Source of the DNA: Verrucomicrobiales bacterium
Lineage (GTDB): Bacteria; Verrucomicrobiota; Verrucomicrobiia; Verrucomicrobiales; DEV007
Assembly (NCBI GenBank): GCA_029210205.1
Contig: JARGOD010000034.1
Location: forward strand, 1-48,143
Length of the DNA: 48,143 bases
Direction: 5' to 3'
In this document: one piece after another, positions 16,038 through 24,474 of the stretch
How the letters are laid out: the number at the start of each line of letters is the position of its first letter
How positions within the stretch are numbered: position 1 is the first letter of the stretch
The notes under the pieces: generated by a model
Told to the model about the DNA's origin: nothing
The model's input: the letters and a program-made list of their open reading frames with translations, nothing else
The model's database searches: none
Translations under genes and position numbers: made by a program

Positions 16038-17630
16038 TCAGGGTGAGTCTTCGGGTTGGTTAAGGCTGACGGGGCTTAGATAGTCTCTCATCGCAACACG
16101 TTTCCACCAGTCACCGGTTTGCTCCCGCTCTTCAGGAGTGGTGAACTGATAATTAAAAAGTCGGGCTCGAATCAGCCGCGGGGGTGAGTTCGGGAAGGGA
16201 TTGCGTTTGATCAGTTTTTCCACGGCGGGATCATCTTGCAGCAGTTTGATGACGACCGATTCGATCCATTGGGCGTTTCGACTTCGAGGGTCAAAGCGTT
16301 GTTCCAGCGCCGCAAACCAAAACTGCCAGGCGACTCTCGGCTGGTGAGGGGCAACGAATTTCGGTGGATCGGAAAGCTCATCGACCTTCCAGACGAAATC
16401 ATATTCGAACCAGGTCGTTCCGTCCCAGCTTCCTTCCAGAATGATCTCGGGTCGTTTCGTTGTCATCGTCCGGAAGAGACCGTATCCGGAGGCGAGCCGG
16501 AACGGTTCAACTTTTCCCCGCATGGAATCCAGCCACGCCGGAGTAAGATCGACCTTTAGAAAGGGGCGTGGCGCGCGCGCCAGATCGCCGAGGACGACTT
16601 GCAGGTTCACGAGGGCAACGATGACGAGAGCCGGCGAGATTAGAGCCAGCTTGATCATGAGTGGCTTTTTCGCGGTGGGCGGCACCAGTCCCAGAGGTTT
16701 GAACCCCAGAGCCGAGCGCATCCAGCCCGGCCAGAGCCGGTCATGCACAAGGGGCAGGCAGAGGACGATAGTGAGCCAGTTGAAGTAGGTGTAGTTACCG
16801 GTGGCCATGATGACCAGCATCAGGAAGGTGAATCCGATCGCAGCGACGACTCTGCCAAAGCGGCCGAAAATAATCGCCAAGGGGAGGAAGAGTTCGATGA
16901 AATACATCGGCCAAATCGAGAGATAGTGAAATCCCTCCGGCCAGTGGTGCACATGCCAGGCTGTCCACGAGGGGATCGGCTGGGTCATGTAGTGATAAAG
17001 CATCGCGCTTCGCTCCGGCCACCATTCCGGCGTTGCGTCACTTGCCCAGGCAAGCTTTACCCAACCGGAGAAAAACATCAGTTTTGCGATGAGGAGCCAT
17101 GACCAAACGAGGGCGATCTGATTGATCACTGTTAAGGGACGAGGATTCCTCCATGGAGTTCGTATTTTCCAATCGCAGAGAAAAAGAGCGAGGAATCCGG
17201 CTTCTAATAGGAGGATATCCCACTGGAAACTCATGAATACGCCCCCGGTATTAACGAGAGAGAGGTAGGTCGCCCACAGTCCAATGAGGGCAAACCCGGT
17301 GAAACGTCCGATAATGACAAGCACTGCCAACATGGCGCCGACAAAGCAGACAAATTGCAGGGCAAAGTCAGAGGTGCCGAGGAGCCAGAAAATATTGGGG
17401 AGGGCAAAAAAAGCGCTTTCGCCGGCTTCACCGAGGCGATCACTCAGGATTTCGTGAAGTTTGGCTGCCGGTGCGAGACCATTTTCGCCGACGAGGAGGG
17501 CAACCTGGGTCCACCACGAGCAAATCGCGATCAAGTAGATGACCCCGAGCCCACGGACCATGAATGATCGACCGATTCGATGGCGATCGAGATCGGGTCC
17601 GAAAATTGTCTGCCAGTCCCAGTTTTTCAC
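16038..17630 (-). CDS. Lipase maturation factor (LMF) family membrane protein
   Basis: This 530-aa polytopic membrane protein matches the LMF1/LMF2 family. It has several N-terminal helices, then the conserved FMSFQWDILLLEAGFLALFL at about residues 132-151. The C-terminal soluble part contains RPEIILEGSWDGTTWFEYDF and FVAPHQPRVAWQFWFAALEQR, which are diagnostic. In animals LMF1 assists folding of secreted lipases in the ER; the bacterial role is not established. A related bacterial role in folding of exported enzymes is conjecture. It is the first gene of a minus-strand group with the HELTH protein (13 bp downstream) and possibly the HTH protein. It diverges from the OmpA-type gene across 69 bp. 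Confidence 0.9.
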   Translation of the reverse strand: MKNWDWQTIFGPDLDRHRIGRSFMVRGLGVIYLIAICSWWTQVALLVGENGLAPAAKLHEILSDRLGEAGESAFFALPNIFWLLGTSDFALQFVCFVGAMLAVLVIIGRFTGFALIGLWATYLSLVNTGGVFMSFQWDILLLEAGFLALFLCDWKIRTPWRNPRPLTVINQIALVWSWLLIAKLMFFSGWVKLAWASDATPEWWPERSAMLYHYMTQPIPSWTAWHVHHWPEGFHYLSIWPMYFIELFLPLAIIFGRFGRVVAAIGFTFLMLVIMATGNYTYFNWLTIVLCLPLVHDRLWPGWMRSALGFKPLGLVPPTAKKPLMIKLALISPALVIVALVNLQVVLGDLARAPRPFLKVDLTPAWLDSMRGKVEPFRLASGYGLFRTMTTKRPEIILEGSWDGTTWFEYDFVWKVDELSDPPKFVAPHQPRVAWQFWFAALEQRFDPRSRNAQWIESVVIKLLQDDPAVEKLIKRNPFPNSPPRLIRARLFNYQFTTPEEREQTGDWWKRVAMRDYLSPVSLNQPEDSP

Positions 17631-17699
17631 GGTGTCTTATAGCGGGAGTGCCCCTTTGCCGAAATGAGAAAATGCGGTTATCTTTAAGAGAAATCTACC

Positions 17700-18764
17700 A
17701 TGTCTTCATCCTTCGACTGGCATCCGTCCTCCAAAGGCCAATCGGTCTTCAAAGTGGAAACCCGAAATCTCGGGTGGTGGGTCGTCTTGGCTATTTTGGT
17801 CTCGGTCGTCATTCACATTATCCTTTACATCATTCTCGCCGGAATCGAAAGGAGCGGACTGGCGGCAAATGATGAAACGATAGTCTGGAGAAGTCAGCGC
17901 GAGCAGATCACGATTGACCAGGAAAAGCTCAATCAACTGCTGGAGGAGCCGTTTATCCCCGAAGAAACCGCGCTTGAGCCTGAAAAACTAAGCGACTTGG
18001 ATCTCGTTGATAACTCGCTCGACGAATTCGACCTGATGGAGCAAATGAAGGACGAGACGATTCGAATGGCTCCGATTGAGACTCCTCAAATATTCTCTTC
18101 AGAGGCTCCGAAGGCTCCCGGCGAGGCGTTGGATATTGCGGCCGGAGGGCTGGATATTTCCGTCGCTGAGATGTTATCGAAAGATCTCGATGACATGCGA
18201 AATAAACTCATTGATTCTTCCGCGACAGTTTCAGTGGCTCAACCCACTTTGGAGTTGAATCAGACTGATGACCTTGGAAGCAATGTTGATACGGATGAAT
18301 TCTTTCGGGATGCTGCCGCGAAAGCTCTCGGAAATGGAGCTGACGAACTGATTAAAGGCTACTCGACGCTCGATGAGATGATTGGCCGAACGGGCGGACT
18401 TCCATCGGGAGAGGAAAAAATTGCCCTGCCCACGGACATTCTTTTTGAATACAACGAGTTTGAACTCAAAGAAGAGGCGAGGCTCAGCATGATGAAGCTT
18501 GCTTTTGTCGTGCAGACCAATCCTGATGCGGTCTTCATCATTGAAGGCCACACGGACAGTTTCGGGGGCGAAGATTTTAACCGGGACCTCAGCCTCAAGC
18601 GTGCCCGCGCCGTTCGGCAGTGGTTGGTAGATCGACTTCGAATCGACGCGAGTAATATCGAGACCGTGGGACTTGGGAAAGAGCGTCCGATCGTTTCCAT
18701 AGAGGGAACGGCAGATGATCAAGCCTTGAACCGCCGCGTCGAAATCGTAGTGAGGAAGCAGTAG
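17700..18764 (+). CDS. OmpA-family peptidoglycan-binding protein with N-terminal transmembrane anchor
   Basis: The 354-aa protein has a single transmembrane helix at about residues 28-48 (VVLAILVSVVIHIILYIIL) rather than a cleavable signal. An acidic, low-complexity middle of about residues 60-225 follows, then a C-terminal OmpA domain: LPTDILFEYNEFELK, IIEGHTDSFGGEDFNRDLS, LKRARAVRQWLV, and RRVEIVVRK. The domain binds diaminopimelate peptidoglycan in known members. An inner-membrane anchor makes it resemble a MotB/TolR-like or periplasm-spanning tether more than an outer-membrane protein. The queF gene starts 98 bp downstream after a probable terminator, so it is probably monocistronic. Confidence 0.9.
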   Translation: MSSSFDWHPSSKGQSVFKVETRNLGWWVVLAILVSVVIHIILYIILAGIERSGLAANDETIVWRSQREQITIDQEKLNQLLEEPFIPEETALEPEKLSDLDLVDNSLDEFDLMEQMKDETIRMAPIETPQIFSSEAPKAPGEALDIAAGGLDISVAEMLSKDLDDMRNKLIDSSATVSVAQPTLELNQTDDLGSNVDTDEFFRDAAAKALGNGADELIKGYSTLDEMIGRTGGLPSGEEKIALPTDILFEYNEFELKEEARLSMMKLAFVVQTNPDAVFIIEGHTDSFGGEDFNRDLSLKRARAVRQWLVDRLRIDASNIETVGLGKERPIVSIEGTADDQALNRRVEIVVRKQ

Positions 18765-18768
18765 AGTA

Positions 18769-18817
18769 GGAAGGAAGCAAAGGAGTCGAGAATTTCTGCT
18801 TTCGAAGCCTTCCTTCC
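18769..18817 (+). terminator. Stem-loop after the OmpA-type gene
   Basis: GGAAGGAAG (18769-18777) pairs perfectly with CTTCCTTCC (18809-18817) across a 31-nt loop, 4 nt after the stop codon. It is followed by the pyrimidine-rich CCATTCTTTACTTCG. The long loop makes it a moderate terminator candidate. Confidence 0.4.
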
Positions 18818-18862
18818 CATTCTTTACTTCGTTCTTTCTCGACGCCCTTACTTCTCCAACTC

Positions 18863-19291
18863 ATGTCTTCTTCCGTCAAAGATCTCACCCTTCTTGGTCA
18901 TAGCGAAAACCGTCTCCCCGGCTCTCCGGAAGAGGCGACGCTCGAAATTTTTCCTAATCGCAGTGCGGACCGGAATTTCTGGATCGAACTCGACTACCCG
19001 GAATTCAGTTCACTCTGTCCTGTTACCGGTCAGCCCGATACCGCTCACCTTACGATCAAATACATCCCCGGAGAAAAGTGCGTCGAAACGAAGTCGCTCA
19101 AGTTTTATCTGGCCTCGTTCCGAAATACGCCTTCGTTTAACGAAGAGATTGTGAATCGGATTCTCGATGATCTTTCGAGCGCTTGTGATCCTCGCCGCAT
19201 GATCGTGAAAGGTGAATTTTCGCCCCGGGGTGGGATTCAACTGACGGCGACGGCTTCTTATCCCGACGCTGGACTGGAAGAAGTCTCATGA
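18863..19291 (+). CDS. queF: NADPH-dependent 7-cyano-7-deazaguanine reductase QueF (type I)
   Basis: QueF reduces preQ0 to preQ1, the last free-base step of queuosine precursor synthesis. The 142-aa length fits the unimodular type I enzyme. The nucleophilic Cys52 lies in SSLCPVTGQPD with Asp59 as the acid, and the QueF NADPH motif appears as ETKSLKFYL (75-83) followed by SFRNTPSFNEE. The C-terminal strand GEFSPRGGIQLTATA completes the tunnelling fold. Its stop overlaps the queC start as ATGA, so the two are translationally coupled. No queD or queE is in the window. Confidence 0.96.
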   Translation: MSSSVKDLTLLGHSENRLPGSPEEATLEIFPNRSADRNFWIELDYPEFSSLCPVTGQPDTAHLTIKYIPGEKCVETKSLKFYLASFRNTPSFNEEIVNRILDDLSSACDPRRMIVKGEFSPRGGIQLTATASYPDAGLEEVS

Positions 19292-19944
19292 AGGTGGTTG
19301 TCCTTGTCAGCGGTGGCATGGACTCGGTCACGGCTCTTTATCAGGCAAATCGCGATCACGAGGTCGTCGCGGGCCTGAGTTTTGACTATGGGTCGAAGCA
19401 CAATGACCGGGAGATTCCGTTTGCTGCAATGCACTGTGAGGCGTTGGGCATCCGTCACGAGATCATTTCTCTGGGATTTATGAACGAGCTCTTCAAGAGC
19501 GATCTGCTTCAAAGCGGAGGTGAGATTCCCGAAGGTCACTATGAGGCCTCCAACATGAAGCAAACCGTCGTGCCGTTTCGCAACGGAATCATGCTCGCGA
19601 TCGCAGCGGGACTTGCTGAAAGTGTCGCGGCGAAGGGGCTCGTCATCGCGGCGCATTCTGGTGACCATGCTATTTACGCCGACTGTCGCGAGGAGTTCAT
19701 GAGTCCGATGGGCGAAGCGATTGCACAGGGAACCGATGTCGATCTAGAATTGCTCAGACCATTTATTCATATGCGAAAAGAGGATATTGCAGCTCTCGGA
19801 AATGAACTCGGTCTCAATCTCTCAGACACCTGGTCCTGCTACAAAGGGGGCGAAATTCATTGTGGGAAATGCGGAACCTGTGTTGAACGGAAAGAAGCGT
19901 TCATGCTTGCAAAGCTAATTGATGGAACAGTTTATGAGAGTTGA
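19288..19944 (+). CDS. queC: 7-cyano-7-deazaguanine synthase QueC
   Basis: QueC converts 7-carboxy-7-deazaguanine to preQ0 using ammonia and ATP. The 218-aa protein begins with the PP-loop VVLVSGGMDSVTALYQ. It contains VPFRNGIMLAIAAGLAE and AHSGDHAIYADCR, and ends with a zinc site of four cysteines (SCYKGGEIHCGKCGTCVER). It overlaps queF by 4 bp, and together they carry out two consecutive steps, preQ0 formation and its reduction. Confidence 0.97.
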   Translation: MKVVVLVSGGMDSVTALYQANRDHEVVAGLSFDYGSKHNDREIPFAAMHCEALGIRHEIISLGFMNELFKSDLLQSGGEIPEGHYEASNMKQTVVPFRNGIMLAIAAGLAESVAAKGLVIAAHSGDHAIYADCREEFMSPMGEAIAQGTDVDLELLRPFIHMRKEDIAALGNELGLNLSDTWSCYKGGEIHCGKCGTCVERKEAFMLAKLIDGTVYES

Positions 19945-20068
19945 GGTCGCGGTAGCAGGAATGATTGACTGACCTCTCCTAACGGGGGGGGCGGCGATGC
20001 TCGGCGCGCCCTTTCCCGATTTTCACAAACTGCTACCATCGCGGGAAAAGCGGAGTTATGATCCCGGC

Positions 20069-20518
20069 GTGAGCGTTGAAGATTCCATTTCCAGCCTTCC
20101 TGTTATCGAGAAGCCAGCGGGAACAGAAATCATTTTGGAGGGAGAAAAGCTCGACCGGATTTACTTTCTTAAATCAGGTCACCTTGAAGTGACGCGTGAT
20201 GGGATTCGTGTGAATCTCATCAAGACACCGGGAAGCGTCCTTGGTGAAATTTCGATCCTGCTAGATCAAGCTTCGACCGCTACTGTCCTCGCACTCGATG
20301 AAGTTGAGCTCTACGAATGCACAGAGCCTTTTGTCTTTTTAAAAGAGCATCCCGAAGTGACGCTCCACATGTCATCGTTGTTGGCTTCACGCCTTGCTTT
20401 AGCTACGCAGTATCTTGTCGATGTGAAGGACCAGCTCAAGGACTGTTCAGATCACGTCGGTATGGTCGATGGCGTTCTCGATTCGATCATGCATCGCGAC
20501 TTGAAGAAGAAGATTTAA
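20069..20518 (+). CDS. Cyclic nucleotide-binding domain protein, no DNA-binding domain
   Basis: This protein carries one cNMP-binding (cupin-like) domain. PAGTEIILEGEKLDRIYFLKSG (part) opens the barrel, PGSVLGEISILLDQASTATVLALDEVE corresponds to the phosphate-binding cassette region, and a C-terminal helix with no helix-turn-helix follows. It is therefore not a Crp-type regulator and may signal through protein contacts. The GTG at 20069 starts directly before the family region (149 aa). An ATG at 19997 would add 24 residues that look non-coding; it follows a run of eight G at 19984-19991. The gene is convergent with the phosphoesterase gene. Confidence 0.75.
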   Translation: MSVEDSISSLPVIEKPAGTEIILEGEKLDRIYFLKSGHLEVTRDGIRVNLIKTPGSVLGEISILLDQASTATVLALDEVELYECTEPFVFLKEHPEVTLHMSSLLASRLALATQYLVDVKDQLKDCSDHVGMVDGVLDSIMHRDLKKKI

Positions 20519-20563
20519 ATCACGCCGTCATTCGAAATCGGCGAGCCGAATCAGAATTGATCC

Positions 20564-21292
20564 TCAGGCGGTTGCGAGATTCTTTTCCTCGCAGCCCTCC
20601 ATGCCACACCAGACAAGGTGGCCGTTTTCCAATTCCAGTTCAACTGTCGCCGGTTTCTCTCCGATTTGCCGCCCGCCGTTGATAACCACGGTTTCTCCGA
20701 TTCGGTCAATCCACGAGCCTTCCGGTGTGTAATAGGGGGCATTGTGGACATGACCTGAAAAAACGATATCCGGTTTGTATCGCTCGATCCAACCAACGAG
20801 AGATTTGACTCCGAGATCTCGCTTTCCGCTCCAGGCCGTTTTTGCTCCACGCGGAGGTGCATGGTGTACCCAGAAGACAGGGCGGGTGTCGTTGGCGCGG
20901 GCCTGCGTTTCCAGCCACTGCGCGATATGATCGCGTTCTTTGTCTGACTCCCACCATGGGAAGGAGAGGATGCGCAGGTCTGCAGTTTCGTAGCATCCAT
21001 GGTCGACCGTGAGATTCAGAATCGCCAACTCTTCGAGCCATTCCGGGGAGCGTACGCCTTCGTAGTCCTTAAGCAGATCGTGATTGCCCGAACAGACGAC
21101 GAGGGGAACGACCGCACTGATTCTCCGAAAATATTGTGAAACGACAGAGGCTTGAGTGTCTAAATCAACAATCGAACCCATCTCCATGAGGTCGCCGGCA
21201 ATAATGACAAGATCGTAGGCGATGCTTTCGCGAGCGAGCCAGTCGTACTGTTGCAGGCTGTAGTGGATATCAGAGACGACGAGAATTTTCAT
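20564..21292 (-). CDS. Calcineurin-like metallophosphoesterase
   Basis: The ATG at 21292 gives MKILVVSDIHYSLQQYD, the canonical metallophosphoesterase start, and a protein of 242 aa; an upstream extension of the frame to 21598 is not protein-like. Metal-binding motifs are SDIHYS, AGDLMEMG, SGNHDLL, VHHAPPRG and FSGHVHNAP, all intact. No signal peptide is visible, so it acts in the cytoplasm on an unidentified phosphomonoester or phosphodiester. It is separated by about 125 bp from the divergent DUF4870 gene and is convergent with the cNMP-binding gene. Confidence 0.9.
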   Translation of the reverse strand: MKILVVSDIHYSLQQYDWLARESIAYDLVIIAGDLMEMGSIVDLDTQASVVSQYFRRISAVVPLVVCSGNHDLLKDYEGVRSPEWLEELAILNLTVDHGCYETADLRILSFPWWESDKERDHIAQWLETQARANDTRPVFWVHHAPPRGAKTAWSGKRDLGVKSLVGWIERYKPDIVFSGHVHNAPYYTPEGSWIDRIGETVVINGGRQIGEKPATVELELENGHLVWCGMEGCEEKNLATA

Positions 21293-21417
21293 CGGGCTTT
21301 TTTCGATTGTATCGGACAGAGGGCAAGGTCGCAATGACGCATCAACGACTCGAGGCAGATGTTGTTTTCCGCAGTCAATTTGCTTGATGAACGGTGGATT
21401 CGGATTTATCAAAAGGC

Positions 21418-21909
21418 ATGAGCGATCAGGACACTCCGCCACCCATGGATGATAATTCTCCCGAGCAAGACGCTCCGCCACCGGTGGAATCGGGAGGCAG
21501 CGAAGGTTCCGTAATGGATTCCCTTCCAACCGAAGCACCCTCAACTGCCGGAATTGGCCTCGGACAGGGAAAGCTTGCTGAGAACGATGAGAAAACAATG
21601 GGGCTTCTTTCTCACATCCTCGGCGCTGTGACCACTTTCGTCGGACCGCTCATTATTTGGTTGATCAAAAAGGACGAAAGTCCTTTCGTCGATGACCAAG
21701 GCAAAGAAGCTCTCAATTTTCAGATCACGATTCTTATCGGTTATGTCGCTGCGGCGATCGTCACGATGATTCCTGTGATTGGGTGCATCGGAGCCCTTCT
21801 CTACCCGGTGTTTGGTATCGTCAGTTTGATCTTCGGAATCCTTGGTGGTATCGAAGCCAACAAGGGAGTGGCCTATCGTTACCCCTTCGCGCTCCGATTG
21901 ATCAGCTAA
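21418..21909 (+). CDS. DUF4870-family membrane protein
   Basis: The ATG at 21418 gives 163 aa; a GTG at 21394 would add 8 residues. The first 45 residues are acidic and proline-rich (DTPPPMDDNSPEQDAPPP). DUF4870 follows: NDEKTMGLLSHILGAVTTFVGPLIIWLIKKDESPFVDDQGKEALNFQ (given in part), then two helices (ILIGYVAAAIVTMIPVIG and YPVFGIVSLIFGILGG) and the ending GVAYRYPFALRLI. The fold is related to Tic20-like small membrane proteins; function is unknown. The helicase gene starts 42 bp downstream and may share its transcript. Confidence 0.88.
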   Translation: MSDQDTPPPMDDNSPEQDAPPPVESGGSEGSVMDSLPTEAPSTAGIGLGQGKLAENDEKTMGLLSHILGAVTTFVGPLIIWLIKKDESPFVDDQGKEALNFQITILIGYVAAAIVTMIPVIGCIGALLYPVFGIVSLIFGILGGIEANKGVAYRYPFALRLIS

Positions 21910-21951
21910 CGATTCCGGCCTCCCCATCTCCTTACCGCGTTTCGCACCGCA

Positions 21952-23952
21952 ATGTCTATAAAGAAGGGCTTTCTTGCCCTGAATCCTCCTCAGCGTGCCG
22001 CTGCTGAGCAAATCTATGGTCCTGTCCTGATCCTTGCCGGAGCGGGGACGGGAAAGACCCGTGTCGTGACGACGCGTATTGCGGGGATGCTCTACAATGA
22101 AGTGCCTGCGAGTCAGATTCTGGCGGTGACGTTTACTAATAAGGCGGCTAATGAAATGCGTGAGCGGGTGAGTTCCATGGTGGATCCTGGAATGTCGGAA
22201 GATGCGACGATTTGCACTTTCCACTCCCTTTGTGTCCGGATTCTAAGAACTTGCATCGAGAGGCTTGGCTACAAGCGAACATTTTCGATTTACACTCAGA
22301 GTGATCAGCTTGGCTTGCTAAGGCGCATCATTGTCAGGAAACTGGGTAAGGATGAGTCGCTTGAGCCGAAGCTCGCAAACATGCTTATCAGTCAGGCGAA
22401 GAATTCCGGGCAGATGCCCGGTGATCAGGAAGATGCTCTCATCAATGAAGTTTATCGAACTTATCAGAAGGAATTGAAGGCACTGAACGCAGTCGATTTC
22501 GACGACCTCCTGATTCTCGCTGTCCGTGGACTGGAGGAAAATCCTGATGTTCGGAAAGAGTGGCAGCGAAGGTTCCGCTTCATCATGGTGGATGAGTTTC
22601 AAGACACCAATAATCTGCAGATGCAGCTTCTCCGCATGCTTGTCGGAGAGGAACAAAATATTTGCGTGGTCGGCGATGACGACCAGAGCATCTATGGATG
22701 GCGTGGCGCTGATATTTCCAACATTCTCGATTTCGAACGCTTCTTTAAGAACGCGACTGTCATAAAGTTGGAGGAAAATTATCGCTCTACGAATCGAATT
22801 CTCCGTCTCGCCAACAGCCTCATTCGTCATAACATGACGCGGCGGGAGAAAACGCTCTGGAGCAATCTGGGTGATGGGGAAAAGATTCGCCTTGTTTCTA
22901 TGCCTGATGCCGAGACAGAAGCTGACTGGGTCATTTCTGAAATTCTTGAGTGTCACCGTATTGATCGCCGTCCCTATGACGACATCGCGATTCTTTTCCG
23001 GATGAATACCCAGTCCCGACTCATGGAGGAAAGGCTCCGTGAGAATGATATCCCTTACAAACTCATCGGAGGGCAGTCGTTTTATGAGCGGCGTGAGATT
23101 AAAGATATTCTGGGATACCTCGCACTTTTCATGAATCATGAGGACGACGTCAGTCTCCTCCGCGTCATCGCGACTCCTCCCCGTGGCATTGGGCAGGGGA
23201 CGATTGCTCTCGCGACGCAGTTTAGCATTGATCACCAAATGAGTGTTTTCGAGGCACTCAACGACATGGAGTTTCTTGCGACGCTGACGAAGCGCGCACA
23301 AAACGCGATCGAAGAATTTGTCTCCTTTGTGCATCGCTACACGGATAGTGCGCACACAACAGGGGCGAACTACGCTGCGATGACGGATGAGTTGATGAAA
23401 GAACTCAACTACTCCGACTACGTGAAAAAGAACTGCAAGACGCCTGAGGAAGTGGACAGTCGCCGAAAGAATATCGCAGAACTACTCGACGGGATGCACG
23501 CGCACTTTGAGAAATCGAAGAAGGGACTTCGCGGCTACCTCGATAGCGTCGCGCTGATGCAGGACAAAGAAAAAGAAGACGATCAAGGACAAGGCGTTTC
23601 TCTCATCACAATGCACGCTGCGAAGGGGCTTGAGTTTCCGGTCTGTTTTATCATCGGAGTTGAAGATGGGATTTTGCCGCATTCACGGTCCGTCGAAGAG
23701 GGAAGTCGCGACGAGGAGCGCCGGCTCTTTTACGTTGGGATCACGAGAGCAAAAGAAGATCTCACCATCAGTTGGTGTCATAGCCGTCGTCGCTATGGCG
23801 ATAATCTTCCCTGCCAGCCGAGTTCTTTCTTCAAGGAGCTCGACAAAGAGGAAGTAGAGGAAACTGATCATGACACGCTCGCTTCAGCTCCGGCCGATGA
23901 TGACTTTGCGACTGACTATTTCGAGCAGATGAAGTCGATGCTCTCTTCGTAG
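21952..23952 (+). CDS. UvrD/Rep/PcrA-family ATP-dependent DNA helicase
   Basis: This 666-aa superfamily 1A 3'-5' helicase has a full motif set: Q motif LNPPQRAAAEQ, Walker A LILAGAGTGKT (Lys35), VTFTNKAANEMR, TFHSLCVRIL, Walker B VDEFQDTN, motif III GDDDQSIYGWRGA, motif IV LEENYRS, motif V VSLITMHAAKGLEFPVCF and motif VI LFYVGITRAKEDL. The length is slightly shorter than E. coli UvrD, closer to Rep. Roles are nucleotide-excision repair, mismatch repair or replication-fork restart. The C-terminus lacks an obvious RNA-polymerase-binding Tudor domain. A HesB-type gene begins 36 bp downstream. Confidence 0.95.
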   Translation: MSIKKGFLALNPPQRAAAEQIYGPVLILAGAGTGKTRVVTTRIAGMLYNEVPASQILAVTFTNKAANEMRERVSSMVDPGMSEDATICTFHSLCVRILRTCIERLGYKRTFSIYTQSDQLGLLRRIIVRKLGKDESLEPKLANMLISQAKNSGQMPGDQEDALINEVYRTYQKELKALNAVDFDDLLILAVRGLEENPDVRKEWQRRFRFIMVDEFQDTNNLQMQLLRMLVGEEQNICVVGDDDQSIYGWRGADISNILDFERFFKNATVIKLEENYRSTNRILRLANSLIRHNMTRREKTLWSNLGDGEKIRLVSMPDAETEADWVISEILECHRIDRRPYDDIAILFRMNTQSRLMEERLRENDIPYKLIGGQSFYERREIKDILGYLALFMNHEDDVSLLRVIATPPRGIGQGTIALATQFSIDHQMSVFEALNDMEFLATLTKRAQNAIEEFVSFVHRYTDSAHTTGANYAAMTDELMKELNYSDYVKKNCKTPEEVDSRRKNIAELLDGMHAHFEKSKKGLRGYLDSVALMQDKEKEDDQGQGVSLITMHAAKGLEFPVCFIIGVEDGILPHSRSVEEGSRDEERRLFYVGITRAKEDLTISWCHSRRRYGDNLPCQPSSFFKELDKEEVEETDHDTLASAPADDDFATDYFEQMKSMLSS

Positions 23953-23988
23953 CTTGTTCAGAGGGCATTTTTCCGCGCTTGCAGAATC

Positions 23989-24375
23989 ATGATTACTGCG
24001 GGATTTTCACGAGTGAGTGAAGTCAATTACAAGCTTGGAAACGAAACTCTGATTAAAGTGCTGAATGGCGCTTCGAATAAATTGCGTTCTCTCTTGAAAA
24101 AGCAGGGTCGGCTCGACAACGGTGCGCTCCGCGTGGCTGTGATTGGTGGCGGTTGCTCGGGTCTACAATATAAAATGGACTTGGTCGACGGCCCCGCGAA
24201 TCGCGACATCATGGTCGAATCGAATGAAGTCCGGGTTGTGATCGATCCGAAGAGCGCCCTCTTTGTGACGGGTTCAGAGTTGGACTTTAGCGAAGACCTT
24301 CAGCAGGGCGGATTTAAGGTCACGAATCCCAATGCGGTTGTTACGTGTTCCTGCGGCGAGAGTTTTGCGGCCTAG
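23989..24375 (+). CDS. HesB/IscA/ErpA-family iron-sulfur cluster carrier
   Basis: This 128-aa A-type carrier delivers Fe-S clusters to apoproteins. The three conserved cysteines are present: one in GGGCSGLQYKM and two in the C-terminal CSCGESFA. FVTGSELDFSEDLQQGGFKVTNPNA is the family core (part). The first 20 residues precede the domain and may include a wrong start; no better codon was found. No isc or suf genes are near, so it is an orphan carrier. It follows the helicase by 36 bp and is convergent with the sulfatase gene. Confidence 0.93.
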   Translation: MITAGFSRVSEVNYKLGNETLIKVLNGASNKLRSLLKKQGRLDNGALRVAVIGGGCSGLQYKMDLVDGPANRDIMVESNEVRVVIDPKSALFVTGSELDFSEDLQQGGFKVTNPNAVVTCSCGESFAA

Positions 24376-24378
24376 GGA

Positions 24379-24427
24379 AACTAACCGAAGTCTTCTGTGA
24401 CCTTCGTGGGGGTTTGGCGGCTTAGTT
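24379..24427. terminator. Possible bidirectional terminator between HesB-type gene and sulfatase
   Basis: AACTAA (24379-24384) pairs with TTAGTT (24422-24427), enclosing CGAAG (24386-24390) and CTTCG (24402-24406). GCCT/AGGC at 24370/24433 could extend it. Stems are short and there is no strong T run. The 99-bp interval between convergent genes contains nothing else visible. Confidence 0.3.
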
Positions 24428-24474
24428 AGATAAGGCTTTGTGTCGGCCTACAGGACTCGCAAGAGTGATGCGTC

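Noticed and set aside
22318..23355. 345-codon minus-strand frame opposite the UvrD-type helicase
   Set aside because: The plus strand carries all helicase motifs; the opposite frame has no recognisable domain.
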